Below the pieces are notes generated by a model. That model saw only the letters and a program-made list of their open reading frames with translations, ran no database searches and was not told the origin of the DNA. This document shows positions 36,031-44,305 of a stretch of 64,000 nt of DNA, piece after piece (positions within the stretch are counted from its first letter, which is position 1; every line of letters begins with the position of its first letter). Origin of the DNA: Aurantimonas sp. 22II-16-19i (lineage in GTDB: Bacteria > Pseudomonadota > Alphaproteobacteria > Rhizobiales > Rhizobiaceae); the NCBI RefSeq assembly GCF_002088275.1, contig NZ_AQQS01000001.1, positions 434,001-498,000 of the forward strand, written 5' to 3'. The translations under genes were made by a program, and so were the position numbers.

Positions 36031-36633
36031 ATGAGCTCGCTGACGGAACCGCGGCAGCGGACCGACCTGCCGACGAACATGACGGTCGACGAGTTCTTCG
36101 ACTGGCTGGACACCCACGAGGATCGCTATGAGCTCGTCGACGGAACGCCGGTCATGATGCCCTTCGTCAAGCGCGCTCACGCGCGCATCGTCGGCAACAT
36201 CGACTTTTGCCTGCAGAGCCAGATCGACCGCTCCAGATACATGGTGACCCAAGGCGACTTTGCCATCCGGACCGGGCCGCGGTCCATCCGTTTCGCCGAT
36301 CTCCTGGTCGAGCCCTCGAACGACGATCTCGGCGGGCGGATCTCCGAGCGCACTGTGCTGATCGTCGAGGTCCTGTCGGATTCAACCGCCAAGATCGACT
36401 TCAACCAGAAGCGACTCGAATATCTCGGCCTCTCCGGCCTCGACACCTATCTCATCGCCTCGCAGGAAGAGGCCCGGATCTGGGTCTGGACGCGCGGCGC
36501 GGGCGGCTGGCCGCAGACGCCCCTCGTCCTGACGCAAGGCAGCGTTGCGATCGAGGCCCTCGGCGCCCGCCTGCCGCTTGCCGAGATCTATCGCGGCGTG
36601 CACCGGATCGACGATCCGGCCCCGAGCGACTGA
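36031..36633 (+). CDS. Uma2-family (DUF820) restriction-endonuclease-like protein
   Basis: A 200-residue PD-(D/E)xK fold protein. The N-terminal MTVDEFFDWLDTHEDRYELVDGTPVMM is the family signature. Candidate catalytic residues are Asp90 (RFADLLVEP), Glu113 (LIVEVLSDST) and Lys127 (DFNQKRLEYL). Uma2 proteins are abundant in cyanobacteria and some proteobacteria and are thought to be nucleases of mobile or defensive character; their biology is poorly known. GAGGAG precedes ATG 36031. It stands alone, with no methyltransferase or transposase beside it. Confidence 0.85.
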   Translation: MSSLTEPRQRTDLPTNMTVDEFFDWLDTHEDRYELVDGTPVMMPFVKRAHARIVGNIDFCLQSQIDRSRYMVTQGDFAIRTGPRSIRFADLLVEPSNDDLGGRISERTVLIVEVLSDSTAKIDFNQKRLEYLGLSGLDTYLIASQEEARIWVWTRGAGGWPQTPLVLTQGSVAIEALGARLPLAEIYRGVHRIDDPAPSD

Positions 36634-36648
36634 GCCGCCCGTCGCGCC

Positions 36649-37689
36649 TTACCGGAACGCGAAAGCCATCGCGCCTTCATAAAGGTCGAGCAGCAGGTGG
36701 TCGCCGGCGTCGACGAGGAAGTCGGCCGAGGTCGGCAGGACGTTGCGGCCGGTCACCGCGCCGGTCGCCGCATCGAGTTCGTAGAGATAGTCGTTTTCAC
36801 AGCTGCCGCCGCTGGCGGTGTAGATGCGCCCGTCCCGCGCCATGAGATTGGTGTCGGAGACATTGAAGGGGCCGACCCATTCGACCGTCGCGACATCGAC
36901 CTCGGTCTTGATCACGAGCCCCGCCTTGCGCGCCCTGTCGGCGCAGCGTGTGGGCGTGTCGATGGTCAGATAGACCGCGCCGTCATCGTCCTGGCCAGCC
37001 GCCAGCACGGCAACGTTGGCGTCCGGATCGCCCGTATCGAAGCCGTGGTCGGCCCGCGAGACCGGGATTGCGACGAGGCTTCCGATGCGCCCGTCGCGGT
37101 CGGCGAGCGCGTTGACGATGGTGAGGGCACCATCGCCGAAGGGGGCGCTGCGCGAGATGACGAGGCGGTCGGCCGGGCCAAAACGGGACAGGTAGAAGTA
37201 GGGTTCCTCATGCCGCGATGGATCGGCGCCGGCGTCGCGCAACGCGCCGGTGATCGTTCGCGCCAATGCTGCGGGCACCCAGGCGCAACGCTCGACCCAG
37301 TCGATCCGGCAGGGCTCGCCGGCCGTCCTGTCGTATCCCTGAAGGCCGATCCGCCCCGCCACGGCCGAAAGATCCGGACCCCGCGCGGCCTCGGTGATGG
37401 CGATGTCGGGCTGGGGCCCCGGATTGGGCGCCGGCCTCGGCAGATCGAGAACCACGATACCGTCGCGCGTCTCGATGCCTGCCGCGCTGCCGGCCTGCAC
37501 CAGCATCCGGTAGCCGATCGCCTCGCCGCCTCCTCCCGTTTCGCGCGGTGGGGCGGGCGCCGCAGATTGTGGCCCGGCCGCGAGCCGGACCTCTTTGCCC
37601 CGGCTCCCGTGCAACGGACCAGCGGCGAGCGCGTCGCCGACGCTCAGCAGGCCGGCGACGGTCAAGAGGCCCGGAAGCCAGCGCGCCAT
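36649..37689 (-). CDS. Secreted hypothetical protein
   Basis: A 346-residue exported protein. The signal peptide (MARWLPGLLTVAGLLSVG) is cleaved near ALA at about residues 20-22. A Pro/Ala-rich linker follows, then an acidic domain with four Cys (CRIDWVERCAW; TRCADRA; GSCENDYLYELD). The C-terminal part has repeated short strands (GRIYTASGGSC, YLYELDAATGAVTG) like a beta-propeller blade. No family is recognised. ATG 37689 with GGAGGA six bases upstream is preferred to ATG 37710. It is convergent with the Uma2 gene, 15 bases apart. Confidence 0.7.
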   Translation of the reverse strand: MARWLPGLLTVAGLLSVGDALAAGPLHGSRGKEVRLAAGPQSAAPAPPRETGGGGEAIGYRMLVQAGSAAGIETRDGIVVLDLPRPAPNPGPQPDIAITEAARGPDLSAVAGRIGLQGYDRTAGEPCRIDWVERCAWVPAALARTITGALRDAGADPSRHEEPYFYLSRFGPADRLVISRSAPFGDGALTIVNALADRDGRIGSLVAIPVSRADHGFDTGDPDANVAVLAAGQDDDGAVYLTIDTPTRCADRARKAGLVIKTEVDVATVEWVGPFNVSDTNLMARDGRIYTASGGSCENDYLYELDAATGAVTGRNVLPTSADFLVDAGDHLLLDLYEGAMAFAFR

Positions 37690-37851
37690 GCGGTTTCCTC
37701 CATCATTCATCCGTGGCGGGTTCTTTACCTAACGGAAAACCGGGCTCGACGGTAGGTCGCCGCCGCGCCCAGATGGTCGGACAGTTCGTATGGGTCATCA
37801 TCTGAAGGCCCCGGAACTCTCTTCTCGCAGTCCCTATGTGCCCCCGGGCGC

Positions 37852-39270
37852 TCAGGCCACGCTCACATAGGAGATGCTGCCGCTGTCGATCAGGCCCTTG
37901 AGGGTTTGCAGGGCGGTTGCCAGCCTGGCGCGCTCGGGAACGGCCGACAGGCCGATGCGCACGCAGTGGTGGGAGCGGTCGCCGCGCACGCTCTGATACT
38001 CGTCGGCGCCGTCGATGCGGATGCCATGGTTGCGCGCGGCGAGCTGGAAGGCCGGCGAGGTCCAGGGCGACGGCAGCGGCACCCAGCGGTACGGCACGGC
38101 GGCCGCCTGTCCCGTCGTCGTCACCCCGAAGATCTCGTCGAACATCGCGGCGCGGGCCGCGATTTCGGCGATGGCGTTGCCGCGCACCGTCTCCGCCATG
38201 CCCGACAGGACGAGGCGGGCCGCAACCTCCATGTTGAGGAAGGGACGCCCGCCGGTCAGCTGATTGTGAGCGACGGTGACACGCACGCTCTGGCCGCGCG
38301 GACAGGCGGCCCAGCCGGCGCGAAGGCCCGCGGAGACGCTCTTCGACAGCCCGCCGACGAAGAAGGTGCGCTCGGGGGCAAGCGAGGCGATCGGCGCAAT
38401 GTCGCTCGCCGTGATCTTGCCGTAGATATTGTCCTCGATGATCAGGAGATTGTGTCGCCGCGCCACCGAGACGATTTCCTCGCGCCGCCGGAGCGACATG
38501 GAGACGCCGGTCGGATTGTTCACCGCCGGCATGACGAACACCATGCGCGGATGCTGGCGCGCGGCGCAGCGGTCGAGTTCGTCCGGCAGCATGCCCTCCC
38601 CGTCCATCCCGACGGTCAGCGGCATGCGGCCGATCATCGTCGCGGCACGGGCGACCGAGGCGTAGGACAGGTCTTCGAAGACGATGCGGTCGCCGGGATG
38701 GCTCGCCGCGGCGATGATGCCCTGGATCGCGGCGTTCACCCCGAGCGTCGGCACGACGTTTCCCGTCTCGGGCGTCCAGCCGCCCGTCGCGAGCCAGGCC
38801 GCGCCGGCCTCCAGCCAGTTGGCGGGGACGCCGCGGACATAGTCGAGGGCCTTGGCCGACGAATCCTGCAGAACCTCTGCAAACACCCCGGCGACGACCT
38901 CGGCCTGACCGACGAGGGGTGCGGAGGTGGAATCGAGCTTGGCGTCGTCGGTCTCCTGGCCCGGCAGGGAATCCGCCGTCGCATTGGGCATGAGCGACAG
39001 TTTCGACGGTTTCTCCGGCGGCACGTCAACGTGCCGGACATAGGTGCCCCGCCCGACCTCGCCGGTCGTCAGGCCTCGCTCGCGGGCGATCTGATAGGCA
39101 CGGCCGATCGTGCCGACGGTGACCTTGAGATCGAAGGCGATGTCGCGCTGGGGCGGCAGCTTGTCCCCCGGCTTGAGCGCGCCTTCGACGATCGCCCGCT
39201 CGATGGCGTCGGCCAGCCGCAGGTAGAACGGCGTGCCCTCGTCCTGCGCGATCGCGAACTGGATTGTCAC
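37852..39270 (-). CDS. MocR/PdxR-type regulator: GntR HTH fused to class I aminotransferase domain
   Basis: A 472-residue chimeric transcription factor. The N-terminal GntR winged helix (about 1-75) has FYLRLADAIERAIVEGALKPGDKLPPQRDIA and ends GLTTGEVGRGTYV. The aminotransferase-like domain (about 110-465) keeps NNPTGVSMS, IIEDNIYG and the PLP Lys in GGLSKSVSAGLRAGW. MocR proteins sense PLP, GABA or similar ligands. GTG 39270 with GAGAGG seven bases upstream is chosen; ATG 39297 would be almost leaderless relative to the predicted promoter. It is divergent from a DUF1127 gene across a symmetric operator. Confidence 0.9.
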   Translation of the reverse strand: MTIQFAIAQDEGTPFYLRLADAIERAIVEGALKPGDKLPPQRDIAFDLKVTVGTIGRAYQIARERGLTTGEVGRGTYVRHVDVPPEKPSKLSLMPNATADSLPGQETDDAKLDSTSAPLVGQAEVVAGVFAEVLQDSSAKALDYVRGVPANWLEAGAAWLATGGWTPETGNVVPTLGVNAAIQGIIAAASHPGDRIVFEDLSYASVARAATMIGRMPLTVGMDGEGMLPDELDRCAARQHPRMVFVMPAVNNPTGVSMSLRRREEIVSVARRHNLLIIEDNIYGKITASDIAPIASLAPERTFFVGGLSKSVSAGLRAGWAACPRGQSVRVTVAHNQLTGGRPFLNMEVAARLVLSGMAETVRGNAIAEIAARAAMFDEIFGVTTTGQAAAVPYRWVPLPSPWTSPAFQLAARNHGIRIDGADEYQSVRGDRSHHCVRIGLSAVPERARLATALQTLKGLIDSGSISYVSVA

Positions 39271-39307
39271 CCTTACACCTCTCTTTGTCACCCTCATTTG
39301 TTCGACA

Positions 39308-39334
39308 TTGTACTGCAAAACAATCGGCGTACAA
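39308..39334. promoter_or_regulatory. Symmetric divergent promoter/operator between the MocR and DUF1127 genes
   Basis: TTGTAC (39308-39313) and GTACAA (39329-39334) form an inverted repeat with half-site starts 21 bases apart, two helical turns. Each half doubles as a promoter element: TTGTAC as -35 and TACAAT or TACAAG as -10, about 16 bases apart in both directions. A regulator dimer bound here would repress or switch both genes, suggesting MocR autoregulation and control of the DUF1127 gene. Confidence 0.6.
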
Positions 39335-39378
39335 GCGGAAACAGAACATTCATGGGTGCAATCAAAGGAGATGTCACC

Positions 39379-39657
39379 ATGACAATGCATCATGCCCGGA
39401 TCGCCCAGATCGAGGACAGGCGCGCGCCGCGCATTGGGCGCCTGCGGGAAAGGGCCGAGGCGCTGCCGTCGCTCGCCGATGCCGGCCGCGCGATGGCCTC
39501 CGCCCTGCTCGTCCTCGCACAGACCTTCGAGCGCCGCCGGAAGATGCGGCGCGATCTCCTGTCGCTCAATGCGGATCAATTGAAGGATGTCGGCCTCACC
39601 CGCGACGAGGCGCTGCGCGCCGCCGAGCGGATCGAATGGCGCGGCGACTGGACCTGA
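39379..39657 (+). CDS. DUF1127 small protein
   Basis: A 92-residue basic protein with a C-terminal DUF1127 motif (LLSLNADQLKDVGLTRDEALRAAER). In other alphaproteobacteria small DUF1127 proteins influence phosphate or carbon metabolism, RNA turnover and motility; short members bind RNA or proteins through the conserved Arg-rich segment. AAAGGAG nine bases before ATG 39379 fixes the start; ATG 39352 is in frame but lacks an RBS. It is divergent from the MocR regulator and probably its target. Confidence 0.85.
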   Translation: MTMHHARIAQIEDRRAPRIGRLRERAEALPSLADAGRAMASALLVLAQTFERRRKMRRDLLSLNADQLKDVGLTRDEALRAAERIEWRGDWT

Positions 39658-39721
39658 CGGTCGCGCATTGGCCCCCGTGGGCCTTGGCATCCGGCGAATC
39701 GGCGGATGATGCGCCGTGTGC

Positions 39722-40129
39722 TCATCGGGATGATGCGAGCCGCCGGGCCTTGCCAGCCGGGCGGCCTCTGGCTTTGCGGCCGGAGGCAGTTCTGTCGCCC
39801 TTGTCTTCAGCGCGCGCACTGCGCCGGGCCGCCGCATCGGCGACCGCGATCCAGCGCTCGGCTTCGTCCGGATCGTCGAAGGCGTCCTCCGGGAAGCGCC
39901 AGTAGGGCATGTTCACCGGCGCCATGCCGGTTCGCTGGTAGCTCCAGCGCTCGAGCCCCGCGCCGACATAGAGAAACTCGCTCTCGGCGTCGCCCTTGAG
40001 ATAGAGAGAGCCCCGGATCACCAGAGCGAGGATGTGGCCGCGGCTGTAGATGCCCTGTCCGCCGAACAGCCGGCGGATGGTGACGTCGGGGACCGAGCGG
40101 AAGAGATCGCGCAGAAACGCCTCGTCCAT
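39722..40129 (-). CDS. TfoX/Sxy N-terminal domain protein
   Basis: A 135-residue protein whose first 90 residues match TfoX_N: VTIRRLFGGQGIYSRGHILALV, GSLYLKGD, RWSYQRTGMAPVNMPYWRFPEDAFDD. The C-terminal 40 residues are Arg/Ala/Gly-rich and disordered. TfoX/Sxy regulates competence in gammaproteobacteria, but stand-alone TfoX_N proteins in rhizobia have no defined role. It ends near the DUF1127 gene (convergent) and starts 16 bases downstream of sufA, so it may be read through from the sufA promoter. Confidence 0.85.
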   Translation of the reverse strand: MDEAFLRDLFRSVPDVTIRRLFGGQGIYSRGHILALVIRGSLYLKGDAESEFLYVGAGLERWSYQRTGMAPVNMPYWRFPEDAFDDPDEAERWIAVADAAARRSARAEDKGDRTASGRKARGRPAGKARRLASSR

Positions 40130-40145
40130 CCGCCCGCCCCGGTCG

Positions 40146-40526
40146 TCAGGCCTGTTGCGCCGCGGCCATGGCAGCCAGATCCGCCTGCTTCAACTCGACC
40201 GACTCGCCACAGCCGCAGGCCGAGGTCTGGTTCGGGTTCCTGAAGACGAAGCCGGAGCGCAGCACGGTTTCCTCGTAGTCCATCTCGGTGCCGAGCAGGA
40301 ACAGGACCGCCTCGGGCGAGATGAACACCTTGGCCCCCTCGCGCTCGACGACATCCTCGTTCTGGCGCGCCTCCTGGGCGAGGTCGACGGTGTATTCCAT
40401 CCCCGCGCAGCCACCCTTCTTGATACCGACTCGAATCCCATGTGCGGGTCGGTCGCTGGCAGCGAGAATCGACTTGATGCGCTCGGCGGCAGCGCTCGTC
40501 AGGCTCATCACGGCAAACTGGCCCAT
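40146..40526 (-). CDS. sufA: Iron-sulfur cluster assembly carrier SufA (HesB/IscA family)
   Basis: A 126-residue A-type carrier that passes Fe-S clusters from SufBCD to apoproteins. The three cluster Cys are present: KKGGCAGMEY near residue 40 and SACGCGES near residues 104-108. SPEAVLFLLGTEMDY matches the family. It is the last suf gene of the cluster but is separated from the rest by a VOC gene and a 188-base gap containing its own apparent promoter and a palindrome. AAAGGAG precedes the ATG. Confidence 0.94.
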   Translation of the reverse strand: MGQFAVMSLTSAAAERIKSILAASDRPAHGIRVGIKKGGCAGMEYTVDLAQEARQNEDVVEREGAKVFISPEAVLFLLGTEMDYEETVLRSGFVFRNPNQTSACGCGESVELKQADLAAMAAAQQA

Positions 40527-40568
40527 CGGATTGCTCCTTTCAGACCCAAGGTCGTTTCATTGGTCACC

Positions 40569-40598
40569 TAGATACCATGCTTACATAAGCAAGCCCAA
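40569..40598 (-). promoter_or_regulatory. sufA promoter containing a 14-bp palindromic operator
   Basis: On the minus strand TTGGGC (40598-40593) and TATCTA (40574-40569) are 18 bases apart. Between them lies the palindrome TGCTTACATAAGCA (40578-40591), with 6-bp arms around CA. A regulator binding there would cover the spacer. The identity of the regulator is unknown; an iron or redox regulator would fit the gene. Confidence 0.5.
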
Positions 40599-40714
40599 GG
40601 TGACGGATGCAAAATCGGAACGCCGACGGCGCGCATCGCGGATTCGGAAAGCGGGCATACTGCCAAGTCTGGCAGCCCGGCCACTCCCGCAGGCGCCGGC
40701 CTTCGAAGCGGGAC

Positions 40715-41140
40715 CTAGCTCCGCTCCCACAGTCCGCGCGTCGCCAGTTCGCCGCAATGGCCATCCGGGTCGCGGAAATAGAGGCTGTGTCCCCTGCCCT
40801 TCGACCACGCCACCTCGCTCTCCACCGCGACACCCAGTCCGCCGAGGTGGCGGCGCCAGTCGTCCTGCGTGCCGTCCGGAATGGCCAGGGCGAAATGCAG
40901 CGGGCCGCTGCCGTCATGCGGCGGGATCACGCCAGCCCCCGGCACCGCGACAGGCTCCAGCGTCGAGCCGCGCTTGAACAGGATCAGCACGGTGCCGTCC
41001 GCGAGGCGAAACACGGTGATCCGGTCCTCCGCGAAGATCGGCTCGAGATCGAGAAGCCTGGCATAGAAGCCGCGCAACACCTCCATGTCGTCGACATAGA
41101 GGCATGTCTCGAGCAGTCCGGCGAGCGGCGGTGCCATCAA
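40715..41140 (-). CDS. VOC-family (glyoxalase/bleomycin-resistance fold) protein
   Basis: A 141-residue vicinal-oxygen-chelate protein beginning MMAPPLAGLLETCLYVDDMEVLRGFYARLL. It contains PLHFALAIP with the metal His, and GRGHSLYFRDPDGHCGELATRG with the second His/Glu. These residues suggest a functional metal site. The substrate is unknown. It starts only 10 bases after the sufT stop on the same strand, so it is inside the suf operon, an unusual guest. It could be a dioxygenase, a resistance protein or an isomerase. Confidence 0.88.
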   Translation of the reverse strand: MMAPPLAGLLETCLYVDDMEVLRGFYARLLDLEPIFAEDRITVFRLADGTVLILFKRGSTLEPVAVPGAGVIPPHDGSGPLHFALAIPDGTQDDWRRHLGGLGVAVESEVAWSKGRGHSLYFRDPDGHCGELATRGLWERS

Positions 41141-41150
41141 ACTGTCCGTC

Positions 41151-41615
41151 TCAGAACCAGCCGACGGCGACCTGCGCCTCTTCGCTCATCCGCTCCGGCG
41201 TCCAAGGAGGATCGAAGACGAGTTCGACCTTCACCTGCCCGACGCCATCGACCGAGCCGACGGCGTTCTCGACCCAGATAGGCATCTCGCCGGCGACCGG
41301 ACAGCCGGGCGCCGTCAGCGTCATCTCGACATCGACATTGCGCTCGTCGTCGATGTCGATCTTGTAGATCAGGCCGAGCTCGTAGATGTCGGCCGGGATT
41401 TCCGGATCGTAGACAGTCTTCAACGCGCCGATGATGTCGTCCGTCAGCCGGGACAACTCCTCGGCGGGGATCGCCGAGCCGGTCTCGCCGCCGCCTGCCA
41501 GCGCCATGTTCGCCGCCGCGGTGTCGTCCGCCGGGCTCGCGACCACGGGCTCGCCCCCGGCCGGTCCGGCCGTCCTCGCAGGATCGTTGGTCTTGATGTC
41601 GACTTCGTCGGTCAT
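41151..41615 (-). CDS. sufT: SUF-system Fe-S assembly protein (MIP18/DUF59 family)
   Basis: A 154-residue protein with a low-complexity N-terminus (about 1-50) and a MIP18-like domain at about 55-154. The domain has LKTVYDPEIPADIYELGLIYKID, MTLTAPGCPVAGEMP with the conserved Cys, and a final WTPERMSEEAQVAVGWF. Such proteins assist Fe-S maturation and are routinely encoded next to sufS in alphaproteobacteria. It follows sufS by 58 bases across a short duplicated sequence. Confidence 0.93.
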   Translation of the reverse strand: MTDEVDIKTNDPARTAGPAGGEPVVASPADDTAAANMALAGGGETGSAIPAEELSRLTDDIIGALKTVYDPEIPADIYELGLIYKIDIDDERNVDVEMTLTAPGCPVAGEMPIWVENAVGSVDGVGQVKVELVFDPPWTPERMSEEAQVAVGWF

Positions 41616-41620
41616 GCTTT

Positions 41621-41678
41621 ATCGTCTTTTCGGGTTTTTGCGACCTCGGGATCGTCTTTCGCGTTTTGCGACCTCAGG
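41621..41678. repeat. Imperfect tandem duplication at the sufS/sufT junction
   Basis: Two adjacent copies of about 28-30 bases: 41621-41650 and 41651-41678. Both run ATCGTCTTT, then a T-rich stretch, then TTTGCGACCTC. They differ by a few bases and two indels. The second copy contains the sufS stop codon (41674-41676), so the last few codons of sufS were copied into the spacer before sufT. Confidence 0.75.
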
Positions 41679-42924
41679 CGAAGAATCGTCGGGCCTTTTC
41701 GAGGGCCTCGGCCAGACGGTCGACCTCGGCCAGAGTGTTATACATACCAAACGATGCCCGGCATGTGGAGGTCGTGCCGAAGCGCTTCAAGAGCGGCTGG
41801 GCGCAATGGGTCCCGGCCCGGACGGCGACGCCCTCCCGGTCGATCACCATCGACACGTCGTGCGAATGGATGCCTTCGAGGTCGAAGGAGACGATCGCCC
41901 CCTTGCCCGGGGCCTCGCCATAGATCTTCAGCGAGTTGATCGTCTTCAGCCGCTCATGGGCGTAGTCGCGCAGCGTCTCCTCATGGGCGGCGATGTTCTC
42001 GCGCCCGACGCTCGCCATGTAGTCGAGCGCCGCGCCGAGGCCGATCGCCTGGACGATCGGCGGCGTGCCGGCCTCGAAGCGGTGCGGCGGGTCGTTGTAG
42101 GTGACGCCCTCTTCCGTGACTTCCGCAATCATCTCGCCACCGCCGTTGAAGGGGCGGGTCGCCTCCAACATCGCCGTGCGGCCGTAGAGGACGCCGATCC
42201 CGGTCGGACCATAGACCTTGTGGCCGGTGAAGACGTAGAAGTCGCAGCCGATGTCCTGGACGTCGACCGGAAGATGGACGGCGCCCTGGCTGCCGTCGAC
42301 GAGGGTCGGAATGCCCTTCGATCGTGCCAGCGCGCAGACGGCCTTCACGTCGACCACCGTGCCCAGCACGTTCGACATGTGGGTCGTGGCGATCAGCTTC
42401 GTGCGCGGCGTGATGGCCTTCTCGAAGGCCTCGACGCTGATCGAGCCGTCGTCCTCCACGGGGACGAAGACGAGTTTGGCGCCCTTCCGCTCCCGGATGA
42501 AGTGCCAGGGCACGATGTTGGAGTGATGCTCCATCTGGGTGAGGACGATCTCGTCGCCCTCGCCGATCTGCTCCATGCCGAAGCCATAGGCGACGAGGTT
42601 GATCGATTCCGTCGCCGAACGGGTGAAGACGATCTCCTCCGCCGACCCGGCGTTGAGGAAGGCCGTCACCTTGGCGCGGGCCGCCTCATAGGCCTCGGTC
42701 GAGCGGTTCGACAGGTAGTGCAGCCCGCGATGGACGTTGGCGTAGTCCTCGCTGTAGGCGCGCATGATCGTGTCGAGCACGACCTTCGGCTTCTGGGCCG
42801 ATGCGCCGTTGTCGAGATAGGTCAGCGGCTTGCCGTAGACCTGTTTCGACAGGATCGGAAAGTCGGCACGGATCTTCTCGACATCGTAGCCGATCGAAGG
42901 GGCGATCGCGGCTTCTGCGGACAT
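41674..42924 (-). CDS. sufS: SufS-type cysteine desulfurase/selenocysteine lyase
   Basis: The 416-residue PLP enzyme supplies sulfur to SufBCD. The PLP Lys lies in VFTGHKVYGPTGIGVLYG near residue 230, and the catalytic Cys in AVRAGTHCAQPLLKRFG near residue 370. N-terminal YLDNGASAQKPKVV and NVHRGLHYLSNRST are typical of class II desulfurases. It lies downstream of sufD with a 112-base gap. A SufE partner is not encoded here. Confidence 0.97.
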   Translation of the reverse strand: MSAEAAIAPSIGYDVEKIRADFPILSKQVYGKPLTYLDNGASAQKPKVVLDTIMRAYSEDYANVHRGLHYLSNRSTEAYEAARAKVTAFLNAGSAEEIVFTRSATESINLVAYGFGMEQIGEGDEIVLTQMEHHSNIVPWHFIRERKGAKLVFVPVEDDGSISVEAFEKAITPRTKLIATTHMSNVLGTVVDVKAVCALARSKGIPTLVDGSQGAVHLPVDVQDIGCDFYVFTGHKVYGPTGIGVLYGRTAMLEATRPFNGGGEMIAEVTEEGVTYNDPPHRFEAGTPPIVQAIGLGAALDYMASVGRENIAAHEETLRDYAHERLKTINSLKIYGEAPGKGAIVSFDLEGIHSHDVSMVIDREGVAVRAGTHCAQPLLKRFGTTSTCRASFGMYNTLAEVDRLAEALEKARRFFA

Positions 42925-43036
42925 GGTGCGAAACTCCAGCTGGCCGGTGGGCCGAGTGGCTCATGCGGGCGACGCTCATTGGCGGGACGCTCGCCGGCAG
43001 TCGGTCGAGGCGGACGGATCGCGCCCGCCTCGTCCA

Positions 43037-44302
43037 TCAATGGTTCATGTCGAGCCAGGCGTCGATCTTGGCCGTCAGCGCATCGCCGAGTGCCTCGTCG
43101 ATCTCCAGCTCCTCGACCATCTCGTCGACGAAGGCCTTGACCAGGAGGGCCTTCGCCTGCGGCGCCGGGATGCCGCGGGACATCAGGTAGAACAGGTGGT
43201 CGCCATTGATCTCGCCCGCCGTCGCGCCGTGGCCGCACTGGACGTCGTCGGCGAAGATCTCGAGCTCGGGCTTGGCCGAGAAGTCCCCGTCCTCGGACAG
43301 GAGCAGCGTGTTGCACGCCATCTTCGCGTCGGTCTTCTGGGCCTCGCGGGCAACCTTGATCATGCCCTGGAAGACGCCGTGGCCACCCATCAGCACGTTG
43401 CGGAAGGTTTCCGTCGCGGTGGTGTTCGGATGGATGTGGCGCAGCGTCGTCGTCACGTCGACATGCTGGTCCTTCTGGAGAAGGTTCACGCCGCGCATGA
43501 TGATCTCAGAGCCCTCGCCGGCGGTCACGGCGTGGACTTCCTGGCGCACCAGCGCGCCGCCCGCATTGAGGACGAACAGCTTGAAGGTGGAGTCGGCACC
43601 GATCGAGACGTTGAGCTGGCCGAGATGCGCCGCATCGAGATCCTTGGCCTGGTCGACGACCCAGAGCACCTCGGCGCCATCGCCGATGGCAAGGTGCGAC
43701 ACGAGGCTCGATGGGGCCGGCGAGCCGCCGCCCTCGACGCGCTCGACGAAGACCGCCTTGGCGCCGCTGCCGACATCGACCTTTACCGCCGCATGCGACT
43801 GAATGCCGATGCCGCTGCGAAGTTCGATCGGGTTGCCGGGCTCGGCCCTCGCCGCGACGGAGATCGCCACGGCCCGCGCCCCGAAGGCGGCGTTGACGAG
43901 GCGGACGGTATCGACCGGCCGGTCGAGATGGTTGGGGCTCTCGTGCCAGTCGGCGAGATCGTCGGTGGCCGCGATGGTGACGCCCTCCGGCGCGCTCGCG
44001 CGCTGCGGCGCGTCGAGATCGACCACCGTCGAGCCCGGCACCAGCGGCGACAGCACCGTCTCGGTCGGCGGAAATTCCCGGGCGGCGACGGCCTCGATCA
44101 GATGGTCACCGCCGAGGCGGCGGCCCATCAGATTGCGCAGGTCGGTGTAGTGCCAGGCCTCGACGCGGCGATGCGGCAGGCCCTCGCGGCGCAGCGCCTC
44201 GATCGCGGCGCGCCGCGCGTCCTCGTCGGTGCCGGCGGATTCCGCCAGCTGGACGAGAGCCGTCTCGGCCGGCGTGCGGGGGCGGAGTTCGGTGACGCTC
44301 AT
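43037..44302 (-). CDS. sufD: Fe-S cluster scaffold subunit SufD
   Basis: A 421-residue beta-helix protein of the SufBC2D complex. C-terminal SufBD signatures are GVFQGMIKVAREAQKTDAKM, CNTLLLSEDGDFSAKPELEIFADDVQCGHGATAGEI and FYLMSRGIPAPQAKALLVKAFVDEM, including the conserved Cys and His of the D subunit. It begins MSVTELRPRTPAETALV and sits three bases after sufC in the same operon. Confidence 0.96.
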   Translation of the reverse strand: MSVTELRPRTPAETALVQLAESAGTDEDARRAAIEALRREGLPHRRVEAWHYTDLRNLMGRRLGGDHLIEAVAAREFPPTETVLSPLVPGSTVVDLDAPQRASAPEGVTIAATDDLADWHESPNHLDRPVDTVRLVNAAFGARAVAISVAARAEPGNPIELRSGIGIQSHAAVKVDVGSGAKAVFVERVEGGGSPAPSSLVSHLAIGDGAEVLWVVDQAKDLDAAHLGQLNVSIGADSTFKLFVLNAGGALVRQEVHAVTAGEGSEIIMRGVNLLQKDQHVDVTTTLRHIHPNTTATETFRNVLMGGHGVFQGMIKVAREAQKTDAKMACNTLLLSEDGDFSAKPELEIFADDVQCGHGATAGEINGDHLFYLMSRGIPAPQAKALLVKAFVDEMVEELEIDEALGDALTAKIDAWLDMNH

Positions 44303-44305
44303 GGG

